Shown: one piece after another, positions 9,017 through 17,983 of the stretch | Numbering within the stretch: position 1 is the first letter of the stretch | Layout of the letters: each line of letters starts with the position of its first letter | DNA from: CBDDLJ01 sp965230635 | Lineage (GTDB): Bacteria; Pseudomonadota; Gammaproteobacteria; UBA1113 | Length of the DNA: 47,172 nt | Direction: 5' to 3' | Assembly: GCA_965230635.1 (NCBI GenBank) | Contig: CBDDLJ010000018.1 | Span: 1 to 47,172 of the forward strand | Notes under the pieces: generated by a model | The model's database searches: none | What the model saw: only the letters and a program-made list of their open reading frames with translations | Told to the model about the DNA's origin: nothing | Position numbers and translations under genes: made by a program

Positions 9017-10456
9017 ATGAAAGAATATTCACTATTAGTCGCTAATCATGAGCCAACAGGAAATTTTTTGCAGGTGCTGGCACCTTTTAGCGGTGAAGTT
9101 ATTGCAAAGATGGAATGTGCTAACGAAAGAACAATTGAGAATGCGTTAACTGTTGCATACAAACTGTATAAAAATCGCAAAAGTTGGTTACCTTTAACAA
9201 AACGGATTGAAATTTTAGAAAAGCTTATTAAATTAATGCAAGATAAATTAGAAACACTAGCTATAGATGCAGCGCGTGAAGGAGGAAAGCCATTAATTGA
9301 TTCACGAGCAGAAGCGATGCGAGCTATTGATGGAATAAAAATTTGTATTGAAACCATGCGTTCAGAGGCAGGAACTGTGATTCCTATGCAATATAATGCA
9401 GCCTCTGCTAACCGTATTGCGTTGACGCAAAAAGAACCGATAGGCGTTGTCGTTGCTGTTAGTGCATTTAATCATCCGTTAAATTTAATCGTGCACCAAG
9501 TCGGTGCAGCGGTAGCTGCAGGTTGTCCAGTTATTGTGAAACCAGCAGGAGATACGCCAATATCCTGTATGAACTTTGTTAATTTATTATATACAGCAGG
9601 ATTGCCAGATGAATGGTGTCAAGCAGTAGTAATTAAAGACAATGACTTAGCGCAAAAACTAGTAACGGATCAGCGTGTTGGATTTTTTAGTTTTATTGGT
9701 AGTGCTAGAGTTGGCTGGATGTTACAAAAAAAATTGGCACCCGGTACTCGTTGCTCGTTAGAACACGGTGGTGTTGCGCCGGTTATTGTTGCTAAAGATG
9801 CTGATTGGGAAAAGACAGTCCCTGCATTAATGAAAGGTGGATTTTATCATGCTGGACAAGTTTGTGTTTCAGTGCAACGCATTTTTGCTGATCACACTAT
9901 TGCCGAAAAATTGGCAGCCAGCATGGCAGTAAAGGCGAAAAAATTAAAAATCGGTGATCCAACATTAGCTGATACCGAAGTAGGGCCGCTTATTCGGCAT
10001 ACAGAAGTAACGCGAGTCAATGAGTGGGTGCAGGAAGCAGTAGGAAAAGGAGCCAATGTTTTATCAGGGGGGTCAGCATTATCGGATTCTTGTTATCATT
10101 GTACAGTTTTATATAACCCTCCTGCAGATATTAAGCTTAGTCAATTAGAAGTTTTTGGTCCAGTCGTTTGTGTTTATAGCTATGACGAGATAGATACGGC
10201 TATTGCTCAAGCTAATTCATTGGATGTCGCGTTTCAAGCAGCTGTATTTACCGAAAATATTGATACAGCAATGCATGCGTATAAGCAATTAGACGCCTCA
10301 GCCGTTATGATCAATGATCATACCGCATTTCGAGTAGATGGTATGCCTTTCGCTGGCCTGCGTCATTCTGGTTTAGGTGTTGGTGGTATTCCTTATACGA
10401 TTCATGATATGCAAATTGAAAAAATGATGGTGTTGAAGTCTAGCTATATTATCTAA
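9017..10456 (+). CDS. Aldehyde dehydrogenase family protein
   Basis: A 479-aa NAD(P)-dependent aldehyde dehydrogenase. Catalytic residues are visible: N152 in FNHP, the general base E249 in LEHGG, and the nucleophile C283 in HAGQVCVSVQR. Length is typical for the family. A GGAG site precedes the ATG. The pairing with the acetolactate synthase-like gene suggests that the two act on linked carbonyl substrates, but the aldehyde cannot be named. The C-terminal FAGLRHSGLGVGGI matches the usual ending of this family. Confidence 0.92.
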   Translation: MKEYSLLVANHEPTGNFLQVLAPFSGEVIAKMECANERTIENALTVAYKLYKNRKSWLPLTKRIEILEKLIKLMQDKLETLAIDAAREGGKPLIDSRAEAMRAIDGIKICIETMRSEAGTVIPMQYNAASANRIALTQKEPIGVVVAVSAFNHPLNLIVHQVGAAVAAGCPVIVKPAGDTPISCMNFVNLLYTAGLPDEWCQAVVIKDNDLAQKLVTDQRVGFFSFIGSARVGWMLQKKLAPGTRCSLEHGGVAPVIVAKDADWEKTVPALMKGGFYHAGQVCVSVQRIFADHTIAEKLAASMAVKAKKLKIGDPTLADTEVGPLIRHTEVTRVNEWVQEAVGKGANVLSGGSALSDSCYHCTVLYNPPADIKLSQLEVFGPVVCVYSYDEIDTAIAQANSLDVAFQAAVFTENIDTAMHAYKQLDASAVMINDHTAFRVDGMPFAGLRHSGLGVGGIPYTIHDMQIEKMMVLKSSYII

Positions 10457-10597
10457 AAAGAATATAGCGATCAATTGCAATCGTATTTAGGCGAGTCATT
10501 TTGCTCTTGTTAATAGATTGTCTGAAGGTGCTGTTATTGCAACGTTAGCAATATACAAGTTGGGTGTCTTTAATGCAACCAAACCCATTCTTCATAA

Positions 10598-12022
10598 TCA
10601 TTTAAAAAAGCGTGGGGTACTGGTACTCTCGGGGATTTTTTGCGGCTTATCGGCTTTAAATCGCTTTAGTTCTTCTTTTAATTTTTCCAACTTTTGCTCA
10701 GCTTCTTCACGTTTTCGCTTTTCTTCTTCACGCCCTTGTTTCTCAAGCATAACCTGCTGCTCAGCTGCTGTTAGTGCGGTACGTAATGCAGGATTTTCTT
10801 CTTCAAGTTGTACTAATCTTTGCTCTAACTCAATTTTTTTTAAAGCCTCTGCTTCCACTTTTTTAAATAGTTTATCGCTGATTTCTTGCCAACAATAATC
10901 AAATCGGTTCTGACAGGCACTGGATTTAACAGTATCAGGTTCTTTCGAGGCTTTGCTGATACTATACGCCTCATTCCGTATTTCTTTAAGAAACGCCCCA
11001 TCATCAATCTCTTCTAAGTATCGACAAAATGCTTGAAAACGCTCGCTTTTATAGTAAGCAACCAGTTCACCTTTTTCATTATGGACCTGATGCTGTTTAA
11101 GTGCATCACTTATCAGCTCTAGCGTATTTAAACGGAATATCATTTTGCTCATATCATTAATTCCTGGGCTTATCAGGGCAATATTGTACGCATGATGTAT
11201 GTTTTCTTTGGCTTTGCCAATAGCCATTCTCACTTCGTTCCTTAATGCTGCGCTGCTGCTAGTCGTACTACCACTAGCCGTGGCTTCTTGGCTGTCTTCC
11301 GGTGGTGATATGGGGGGACTCCATCTTATTTCTGCACATTCTTGGGTGAGTTGCCCAAACTGTGGCGCTATGTTGACCATCCGTATCGAACCACGACCGA
11401 CGACTTTCCAGGCCTTTATCAGGTTATCATGTAAGATATTGATTTGTTTATTGATTTCACCCAGTGTGGCCACTAAAAGACCGTGCTCTTTAATAAACCA
11501 ATCACGGGCAAACCGGCCTAATCCAATCCCCCCTTTCGATAATTTTACGGGTTGATTATTGTCATCTCTTAATGTGAGAAAATGTTTACCACCCACTTTT
11601 TCAACAATCAGTTCTTGCACATCTCCTTTGTGATGATTTCTTTCATCCACCGCTTGGCGAAATTTTTCACCAAAATGCGGAACATGGTACAATATATCAT
11701 AAAAACGCTTTTTGCCTTTTAGCAAATTCGCGGACGGGCACATATTCACTAAATTATCCATATCATGGAAATAAATATCATTTAAGCGTTCATGAATGGT
11801 AATGCCTTCGCCAGGAATCTCGTAAAAAAATTGCTTCTCTTTCGGGCGACCTTTCTCAAGCTGTAATAACGCTTTAGATAATACTTGGTTGTGCGGTGCA
11901 CGTAGCCAGCGTTGTAGCTTCGCTATGTTTTCTGCCAATATGGTCGCAGCAACACTGTGATCTTTTTGCGTATCTCCTTTATCTATCGGTTTCGCCTTTA
12001 ACACGCAAAAAGTCGATTCCAC
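10598..12022 (-). CDS. Coiled-coil protein of unknown function, candidate effector
   Basis: A 474-aa protein I do not recognise. Residues 1-230 look globular. A low-complexity Ser/Thr/Pro linker follows around residues 234-262 (ISPPEDSQEATASGSTTSSS), then a helical region, and residues about 385-460 form a highly charged coiled coil rich in Glu, Lys and Arg, ending in a short polar tail with TSTPRFFK. No signal peptide or membrane segment. No ATG lies near the start of the frame; GTG at 12022 is used, and the frame opens only 36 bases further upstream, so the N-terminus may be truncated. Coiled coils with a polar C-terminal tail are common in Dot/Icm effectors of Legionellales, but this is only style. 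Confidence 0.6.
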   Translation of the reverse strand: MESTFCVLKAKPIDKGDTQKDHSVAATILAENIAKLQRWLRAPHNQVLSKALLQLEKGRPKEKQFFYEIPGEGITIHERLNDIYFHDMDNLVNMCPSANLLKGKKRFYDILYHVPHFGEKFRQAVDERNHHKGDVQELIVEKVGGKHFLTLRDDNNQPVKLSKGGIGLGRFARDWFIKEHGLLVATLGEINKQINILHDNLIKAWKVVGRGSIRMVNIAPQFGQLTQECAEIRWSPPISPPEDSQEATASGSTTSSSAALRNEVRMAIGKAKENIHHAYNIALISPGINDMSKMIFRLNTLELISDALKQHQVHNEKGELVAYYKSERFQAFCRYLEEIDDGAFLKEIRNEAYSISKASKEPDTVKSSACQNRFDYCWQEISDKLFKKVEAEALKKIELEQRLVQLEEENPALRTALTAAEQQVMLEKQGREEEKRKREEAEQKLEKLKEELKRFKADKPQKIPESTSTPRFFK

Positions 12023-12337
12023 CAGTTCATCAATATTTTGATTCAGCTTATCTCTTATTCCTTATGCAACGGCATCAATACGCGTTTATTTAAAAAATGA
12101 TGCTAAAACTAATGTTTTATCTAGAAAAAGTAATAGTTTACATAGTGTGTCCCTTGATGTATTGATAAATGATGCTAATAAAACAGGAAATGACATATTT
12201 TATGATTTTGCTAGAGAGCATTAAAGTTAGAGTCAATATCTGAGCCCGAGTCTATACAGGAAAAAATAGCATCGTCTTCGATGTTGCCGTAGTGATAGCA
12301 AAAGAGGAAAACGGCTATCCATTAGGCAAAGAAAAAC
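12023..12337. other. Intergenic region with possible coding remnants
   Basis: 315 bases with no intact gene. On the plus strand two short open frames look like gene tails: 12065-12223 (ending FYDFAREH) and 12252-12345 (ending GYPLGKEKLI), the second overlapping the end of the GST gene by eight bases. Neither has a start codon with a ribosome site. They may be fragments of a decayed gene; I cannot name the family. Confidence 0.3.
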
Positions 12338-13036
12338 TTATTTAATATTATATTTTTTCATTATTCGCTCGCAGTAGTCTATCAAGTTTGGGTGTTTTTT
12401 TATATTTTGGTTAAGCGCTGTATCTAGAGGAGAGAAATAAATGGCGCCAAGAAATCCAAAGACACAGGCATCAATAGTGTGAGGGTCATCTCCAAACATA
12501 TAATTTTTTTTGCCTAAAGTCTCAGAAGCGATCGAGGTATATTGGGCAGCTAATTTATAAATTTCTTTTTCAGAATGACTCAGCAAACCATGCTCTTCCA
12601 ATTCTTTTTTAAATTTGTTTTTTATTTTAGTTGCAATAATATCTTGAGATTTTTCAGGAATTGTTTGAAAAAAATCATGTTTAATAATATCCCAACCTAC
12701 AGGATCAATAAAACGAGAATAGAGTATGATCCAATACATTTGTTCTTCAATTAATTGCTGAATATCGTTTGTTAACGCCCAGTTTTCATCCGTTAAGTCA
12801 TTATCGATATTGAGTTGATATTTCTCCTTTAAGTAGGTAATCATTTTATTTGTATCCGCTATTATGTGACCATCATCATTGATGTAAGGCATCATGCCAT
12901 TTGGTGCTTTTTCGTAGCCATCATATCTTACATTAAAGGGCAAATTGACTATTTTTAAGAATGTCACCATTTTAAGGCTAAAAGAGTGTGCAGTGGGCAA
13001 ATTCCAAATAGCAGGCAGTATAAAAAGATCCATCAT
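12338..13036 (-). CDS. Glutathione S-transferase-like protein (metaxin/FAXC type)
   Basis: A 232-aa protein with an N-terminal thioredoxin-like domain (residues about 1-75, containing APNGMMPYINDDGHIIADT, the cis-Pro region of the GST fold) and a helical C-terminal domain with FGDDPHTIDACVFGFLGAIY, the N-capping region typical of GST-like proteins. The pattern is closest to the failed-axon-connections/metaxin-like branch rather than classical detoxifying GSTs. AAGGA stands ten bases before the first of two ATGs. It follows accC by 24 bases on the same strand and is probably cotranscribed. Enzyme activity is not established for this branch. Confidence 0.75.
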   Translation of the reverse strand: MMDLFILPAIWNLPTAHSFSLKMVTFLKIVNLPFNVRYDGYEKAPNGMMPYINDDGHIIADTNKMITYLKEKYQLNIDNDLTDENWALTNDIQQLIEEQMYWIILYSRFIDPVGWDIIKHDFFQTIPEKSQDIIATKIKNKFKKELEEHGLLSHSEKEIYKLAAQYTSIASETLGKKNYMFGDDPHTIDACVFGFLGAIYFSPLDTALNQNIKKHPNLIDYCERIMKKYNIK

Positions 13037-13060
13037 TAATATTCATTCCTTTTTTGTTTA

Positions 13061-14401
13061 TTATTTGCTTAACTTTTTCTCTAAATAGTGAATGTCGACA
13101 CCACCTATTTGAAAGTTAGCATCACTAATTAATTGCTGCTGTAAAGGTATGTTTGTTTTGATGCCTTCAACAATAATTTCGTCTAACGCTTGTTGCATAC
13201 GTGCAAGAGCAACATCACGATTTTCTCCATACGCAATTAGCTTGCCAATCATAGAGTCATAGTAGGGCGGGACATAGTAACTACTGTAAATATGAGAGTC
13301 TATACGCACACCAGGCCCGCCTGGGGGATGGTACAATTTAATTTGTCCAGGAGATGGCATGAACGTTACCGGATCTTCTGCATTGAGGCGGCATTCAATT
13401 GCATGCCCTGTTAGCTTGATATCGGATTGTTTGGTACGCAAAGGTTCGCCTGCTGCAATACGGATTTGCTCTTTGACTAAATCAATACCGGTGACCATTT
13501 CAGTGACGGGATGTTCAACTTGAATACGAGTATTCATTTCAATAAAATAAAATTGCCCTTTTTCATATAAGAATTCAAAAGTACCTGCGCCACGATAGTT
13601 CAGTTCTTGACAAGCCTTGACACATAATTGACCAATTTCTTGCCGCTCATTTTCAGTAAGGCCGGGAGCTGGTGCTTCTTCAATTACTTTTTGATGACGT
13701 CGTTGCATAGAGCAATCACGCTCACCTAAATGAATCGCATTTCCTTGACCATCACCGAGGACTTGGATTTCAATATGACGTGGGGTTGTTAAAAATTTCT
13801 CCATATAGACTTGATCATTATTGAAACAATTTAAGGCTTCTGCTTTTGCAACTGAAATACCATTTAATAAGGCTCCTTCAGTGTGAATAACGCGCATACC
13901 GCGACCACCGCCACCGGCAGTGGCTTTAATAATCACAGGGTAACCAATTTCTTTTGCCAAATATAAATTTTCTTTATCATCATCAGTTAACGGTTTATTT
14001 GAACCGGGCACACAAGGAACACCAGCTTTTCGCATGGTGGTAATAGCGGAGACTTTGTCTCCCATTATACGAATTGTGTCGGATGTTGGGCCGATAAATG
14101 TAAAACCACTTTTTTCAATTTGATCGACAAAATCAGCATTTTCCGCAAGGAAGCCATATCCTGGGTGTATTGCCATGGCATCAGTAATTTCGGTAGCGCT
14201 GATAATAGCGGGGATGTTAAGGTAACTATTAATAGCCGAACCTGGGCCAATACATACTGTTTCATCTGCCATTTTGACATGCATTAATTCACGATCAGGA
14301 GAAGAATGAAGAGCAACAGTTTTAATACCAAGCTCGCGACAAGCACGCAAAATGCGTAAAGCAATTTCACCGCGGTTTGCAATAATAATTTTGTCAAACA
14401 T
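13061..14401 (-). CDS. accC: Biotin carboxylase subunit of acetyl-CoA carboxylase
   Basis: A 446-aa ATP-grasp enzyme that carboxylates biotin on AccB, the first half of the acetyl-CoA carboxylase reaction of fatty acid synthesis. Diagnostic segments are FDKIIIANRGEIALRILRAC at the start, KATAGGGGRGMR (ATP lid) near residue 160, RHIEIQVLGD near residue 207 and EMNTRIQVEHPVTE near residue 287. Length is standard. It follows accB by 14 bases. Confidence 0.98.
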   Translation of the reverse strand: MFDKIIIANRGEIALRILRACRELGIKTVALHSSPDRELMHVKMADETVCIGPGSAINSYLNIPAIISATEITDAMAIHPGYGFLAENADFVDQIEKSGFTFIGPTSDTIRIMGDKVSAITTMRKAGVPCVPGSNKPLTDDDKENLYLAKEIGYPVIIKATAGGGGRGMRVIHTEGALLNGISVAKAEALNCFNNDQVYMEKFLTTPRHIEIQVLGDGQGNAIHLGERDCSMQRRHQKVIEEAPAPGLTENERQEIGQLCVKACQELNYRGAGTFEFLYEKGQFYFIEMNTRIQVEHPVTEMVTGIDLVKEQIRIAAGEPLRTKQSDIKLTGHAIECRLNAEDPVTFMPSPGQIKLYHPPGGPGVRIDSHIYSSYYVPPYYDSMIGKLIAYGENRDVALARMQQALDEIIVEGIKTNIPLQQQLISDANFQIGGVDIHYLEKKLSK

Positions 14402-14415
14402 GGGGAGTTCCTTTG

Positions 14416-14868
14416 TTATTCAATGATAAATAATGGCTGATCAAACTCTACGGGCTGTCCATTTTCTATAAAACGTGCTTTCACTGTGCCAGCCTTATCT
14501 GCTTCAATCTGGTTAAACATTTTCATTGCTTCTACAATGCAGAGCACATCTCCTACAGCAACTTTTTGACCGATTTCCACAAAGAATGGGGTGTTAGGCG
14601 AGGGCGCCAAGTAAGCCGTTCCTACCATTGGTGATTTAATTTCATGTCCAGAAACGGTGTTTTTTTCTGGCACATTGTCACTCGGTGTTTCAACGGTTGC
14701 GTTGGTGGGCATCGATATAGCTTGTTGCTGAGGCTGTGCTACATAGGTTTGTTGTAAGCCTGAATGGCTGATAATGCGAACCGATTCTTCACCTTCTTTA
14801 ATTTCAATTTCAGCGACATTGGTGTCTTCAAGCATTTCAATCAATTTCTTAATTTTACGGATATCCAT
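14416..14868 (-). CDS. accB: Biotin carboxyl carrier protein of acetyl-CoA carboxylase
   Basis: A 150-aa carrier with an N-terminal helical region (MDIRKIKKLIEMLEDTNVAE), a Gln/Pro/Thr-rich linker around residues 40-75 and a C-terminal biotinyl domain. The biotinylated lysine is K116 in VEAMKM. It works with AccC, and with AccA/AccD encoded elsewhere. Operon order aroQ-accB-accC is common in gammaproteobacteria. Confidence 0.98.
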   Translation of the reverse strand: MDIRKIKKLIEMLEDTNVAEIEIKEGEESVRIISHSGLQQTYVAQPQQQAISMPTNATVETPSDNVPEKNTVSGHEIKSPMVGTAYLAPSPNTPFFVEIGQKVAVGDVLCIVEAMKMFNQIEADKAGTVKARFIENGQPVEFDQPLFIIE

Positions 14869-14894
14869 GGTTGTTTTTTACTCCTATCATTGCA

Positions 14895-15338
14895 TTACTG
14901 TTTTAATACGTCGTTGGCGCAAGCTAACAACGCCAACTCATAGCTCTGTGTGCCTAAACCAATAATAACACCTCGAGCAATATTACTGAGGTAAGAGTGT
15001 TGGCGAAAGGGTTCACGATTATATGTGTTAGAAATATGGACTTCGATGAAAGGGATATTACTGGCTAATAAAGCATCACGTAAAGCAATGCTGGTGTGAG
15101 CCAGAGCCCCTGGATTGATAATAATAAATTCAATTTTTTCTTCGGGCGCTTTTTGGATCATGTTGATTAATACATGTTCAGCATTGCTTTGCTGAATAGT
15201 TAATTGGTGATTTAATTGTTCGGCACCATCAATTAAGCGCTTGTTTAACTCTTCTAGGGTGACATTACCGTAAATAGCTACTTCACGCTGCCCTAGTAAG
15301 TTTAAATTGGGTCCATGTAGCACTAATATATTTGCCAT
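14895..15338 (-). CDS. aroQ: Type II 3-dehydroquinate dehydratase
   Basis: A 147-aa enzyme of the shikimate pathway that dehydrates 3-dehydroquinate. It has the family start ILVLHGPNLNLLG, the mobile loop with catalytic Tyr in REVAIYG, the NPGALAHTSIALRDAL segment with the catalytic His, and EVHISN. The frame is open ten codons further upstream, but the ATG at 15338 has AGGAG ten bases before it and yields the normal N-terminus. First gene of the acc operon. Confidence 0.97.
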   Translation of the reverse strand: MANILVLHGPNLNLLGQREVAIYGNVTLEELNKRLIDGAEQLNHQLTIQQSNAEHVLINMIQKAPEEKIEFIIINPGALAHTSIALRDALLASNIPFIEVHISNTYNREPFRQHSYLSNIARGVIIGLGTQSYELALLACANDVLKQ

Positions 15339-15478
15339 TATTGATATTCTCCTATGCCAGGGGCACATTTTGTCAGATATTAGGAAGTTTGTCTAGATCG
15401 ATACAATTAGCAACAAATAGCAGCAGATTTAACAAAATAAACTAGCAGGAATAGAGCACCTTCTTCATAAAAGGTGGT

Positions 15479-15592
15479 TATAGCGCTTCCCTATATTGTT
15501 GACCTATCCTAAGACTTCATCTAGCGCCTGCTTGCTTGGTTATTCAAAAGCTTATTTACAATAAGTAAACGTCGCTATAGAGAAACGCTATA
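15479..15592. repeat. MITE-like hairpin element, internally deleted copy 1
   Basis: A 114-base element with terminal inverted repeats TATAGCG...CGCTATA. Its left 96 bases match the 164-base copies at 28672-28835 and 33821-33984 closely. It then lacks about 50 bases of the right arm (from TTTTGAAACC to the CAACAATA segment) and rejoins at TATAGAGAAACGCTATA. The right end lies inside the PTPS gene and supplies its last codons and stop. Confidence 0.85.
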
Positions 15593-16087
15593 ATCGTCGT
15601 TATTCCAATGCATGCTGGCCCATTGTCCTGGAGCTGATGAGACTTTAATGATAATTTTTTTGACACCATACTTTTGAATGCTTGTTTGATCTGAAATTAA
15701 TTCTTTTATGAACCAACGCGATAATTCTTCCAGTGTGATATTTTTGATAGGCAATATGATAATATCCCTTTTTAGGAAAGGAATTTTTTCATTATGAAAG
15801 TGGACATAAACATAATCGCCTTCTTCGACTAATTCTTGGTGAGGCGATTCACCTGCTATTAAAAAATAGCTATTTAATTGATCACAAAGTGCACGTAGCT
15901 TTGTTTTATATGTTGCGTAATCAAATGCGATACCGTTATCTTTATCAATTTTAGCAGTAATCGCAGCATAGACTCGAAAAGTGTGTCCATGAAGTGGTTC
16001 CCTGTGTGTTGGAGAAAAAATGGTGTAATGGCCCGAGGAAAAATCCATGTTTTCTTTGCATAATTCAATCGTGGTTAATTCACTCAT
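15575..16087 (-). CDS. 6-pyruvoyltetrahydropterin synthase family protein, PTPS-III-like motif
   Basis: A 170-aa member of the QueD/PTPS family. Zinc-binding histidines appear in DFSSGHYTIF and in LHGHTF. QueD has a catalytic Cys in CxxxHGH; here the segment reads HREPLHGH, which fits the ExxHGH pattern of PTPS-III, a group known to make 6-hydroxymethyl-dihydropterin and bypass FolB in folate synthesis. I therefore prefer a folate role over queuosine. The ATG at 16087 is chosen over an upstream TTG because it gives the normal N-terminus, although its ribosome site is weak. The final codons YSVSL and the stop lie within MITE copy 1, so the natural C-terminus was altered or replaced. Confidence 0.8.
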   Translation of the reverse strand: MSELTTIELCKENMDFSSGHYTIFSPTHREPLHGHTFRVYAAITAKIDKDNGIAFDYATYKTKLRALCDQLNSYFLIAGESPHQELVEEGDYVYVHFHNEKIPFLKRDIIILPIKNITLEELSRWFIKELISDQTSIQKYGVKKIIIKVSSAPGQWASMHWNNDDYSVSL

Positions 16088-16427
16088 GGTATTAAAAAGC
16101 CCTATTGTGCTGATTGATAAAATATTTTTCAGTTTAGCAGGGTAAGTTTTTGAGGTCAATTTCTGTTACTCGATTGATCAGGGCAAAATCATACTTTGAC
16201 TATTTTTTGTCCTCTAACTAATTCGCTTCTAAAGTGATCATTCCACATAGCTTTTTTTAGTTTACCTTTCACACTGTTTTTCTTAGGATGCAGACGTGCC
16301 ATACTCAATGCAAATCGTCTCATAACGGCGAGATTTTCAGCGGCATGTTCCCGACGAATGCGACAGTCATCTTCTTGTAGAGTAAGAGGCAGAGCGTAGC
16401 CGAACTATTTCTCTGTCTCTCCTCTGC

Positions 16428-16461
16428 GAACTGTACATGCACTTTTCAGCGCATACGGCTC
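16428..16461 (-). ncRNA. Group II intron domain V
   Basis: A 34-base hairpin starting GAGCCGTATGCGCT with a GAAA tetraloop and a two-base bulge, the standard domain V layout. The catalytic triad AGC (positions 2-4) pairs with GUU (31-33). One pair is lost: C5 faces A30, where the consensus has G. This may weaken the ribozyme. Confidence 0.85.
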
Positions 16462-16466
16462 TCCAC

Positions 16467-17983
16467 TTAATTGTGGCCAACAGCCATAGCAACATCAGCG
16501 TGGTGCGAAGTGACAGTATTTCTGATTTCTTCTCTAAGATAAGGGTTCATTTCGTGTAGTCGCCAACGAAATGGTAGTTTAGGACTGCTCACTAACCTAT
16601 ATAGAGAAATTCCACATAAATTACCTTGGTTGTTCCTTCCATAAAGAACCCATGTCTTAGCCTTAGCTGGCGCAGGCCGTTTACACCATTTCATCATGAG
16701 TGATTTAATGCTGCAATGATGCTTACACGCCAGCCAATGCGCTAAATTCCAGAAAACAACACGATCAATTTTACTGTAAGTTTTAGCGGTATAATCAGTG
16801 TGTTGATAGAATTTCGCCCAGCCCTTTAGTTTCTGGTTGAGCTTTTCTACCTTGTCAATTTTGCTATTGCTATAGTCACCCGATAACTCTTTGCTCAAAG
16901 AACGAGCAAAGGTTCTTGCTTTCCCATTCGGTATACTAGAGACGACTCGCATATTACCTTTCGGGCCACGTTTTCGGATGATCCTATGACCTAAGAAGAC
17001 AAAGCCATCATTCACCTGTGTTATATGAGTCTTCTCCATATTCAACGTGAGTTTAAGCTTGCCTTTTAAGAAATCATGGCATTGGTTACGGATCGCTTCA
17101 GCTTCCTGTTTGGAACCCTTCACCGTTATGACAAAGTCATCGGCATAACGGTAATAAGCAACAGCGGCTCTCCATTTTCGCTTTTGATCAATGGCAGGTT
17201 TGCGCTCGACTTTGATAATGTGATTCCATTACCATCTATCTTTTCGGACTTTTTTCCCTACATAACATTCATCCAAGTACTGATCAAACTGATTCAGCAT
17301 GATGTTTGATAACAGCGGAGAAATGACACCGCCCTGAGGCACACCCTGGTTTGTGGCACAGAATAGGTTCTTTTCAACGTGACCTGCTTTCATGAAACGC
17401 CAGAGCAAGTCGTTGAAGCGCTGGCAACTAATTCGTTTACGAATGCATTTCATCAGTAATTTATGATGAACTGTATCGAAATAACTTGATAAGTCACCTT
17501 CAATGACCCAGCGTCCTTTTGTGTTCTCACCCGCATCGGTTAGTTGTAACTTTACCGTTCGGATGGCATGATGGACACTACGCTCCGGCCGGAACCCGTA
17601 GGATAATGAATGAAAGTCATTTTCCCAGATAGGTTCCATTGCCATAAGCATCGCGCGTTGAACTATTCTGTCCCGCAGGATTGGGAGTTCCAGTGGACGT
17701 TGCTTTCCATTGGCTTTGGGAATATAAATCCGCCTGGCTGGGGTTGATAGTTACCTGACAATAGATCATTCCTGATTATTTGTAGATAGCTGCTCAACGC
17801 CTCCTCTTGCAGGTGGTGCTTTGTTACTCCGTCAACCCTTGGTGTTTTCGCCCCTTTGGATGAAAGTGTGATCCTAGCGGCTTCGTCCAACCACTGTGGA
17901 TGACTGATTAGACGCAACAGCCGGTCGTTGCAGTCCATGTTGCTAATTTGCGTTGCATTTCATTGATTATCAAAGGTTTTCAC
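16467..17983 (-). pseudogene. ltrA: Group II intron reverse transcriptase/maturase, degenerate
   Basis: The reading frame is a LtrA-type intron-encoded protein. It likely began at GTG 17983 (KTFDNQ, followed at once by a stop and frameshift), resumes at 17938 (MDCNDRLLRLISHPQWL), shifts frame near 17740 (between YQPQP and ARRIYIPKANG), and has an in-frame TAA at 17229-17231 where RKDRWYW is expected. The reverse transcriptase core is otherwise well kept: GYGFRPERSVH-like region, EGDLSSYFD, GVPQGGVISPLLSN and the catalytic YADD (about 17130-17150). The C-terminal maturase domain follows; no HNH endonuclease domain is seen. At least three lesions make it inactive. Confidence 0.88.

Noticed and set aside
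10518..10898. 126-codon plus-strand open frame rich in Ser and Phe
   Set aside because: It is the complement of the Glu/Lys-rich coiled coil on the minus strand; such shadows arise routinely.
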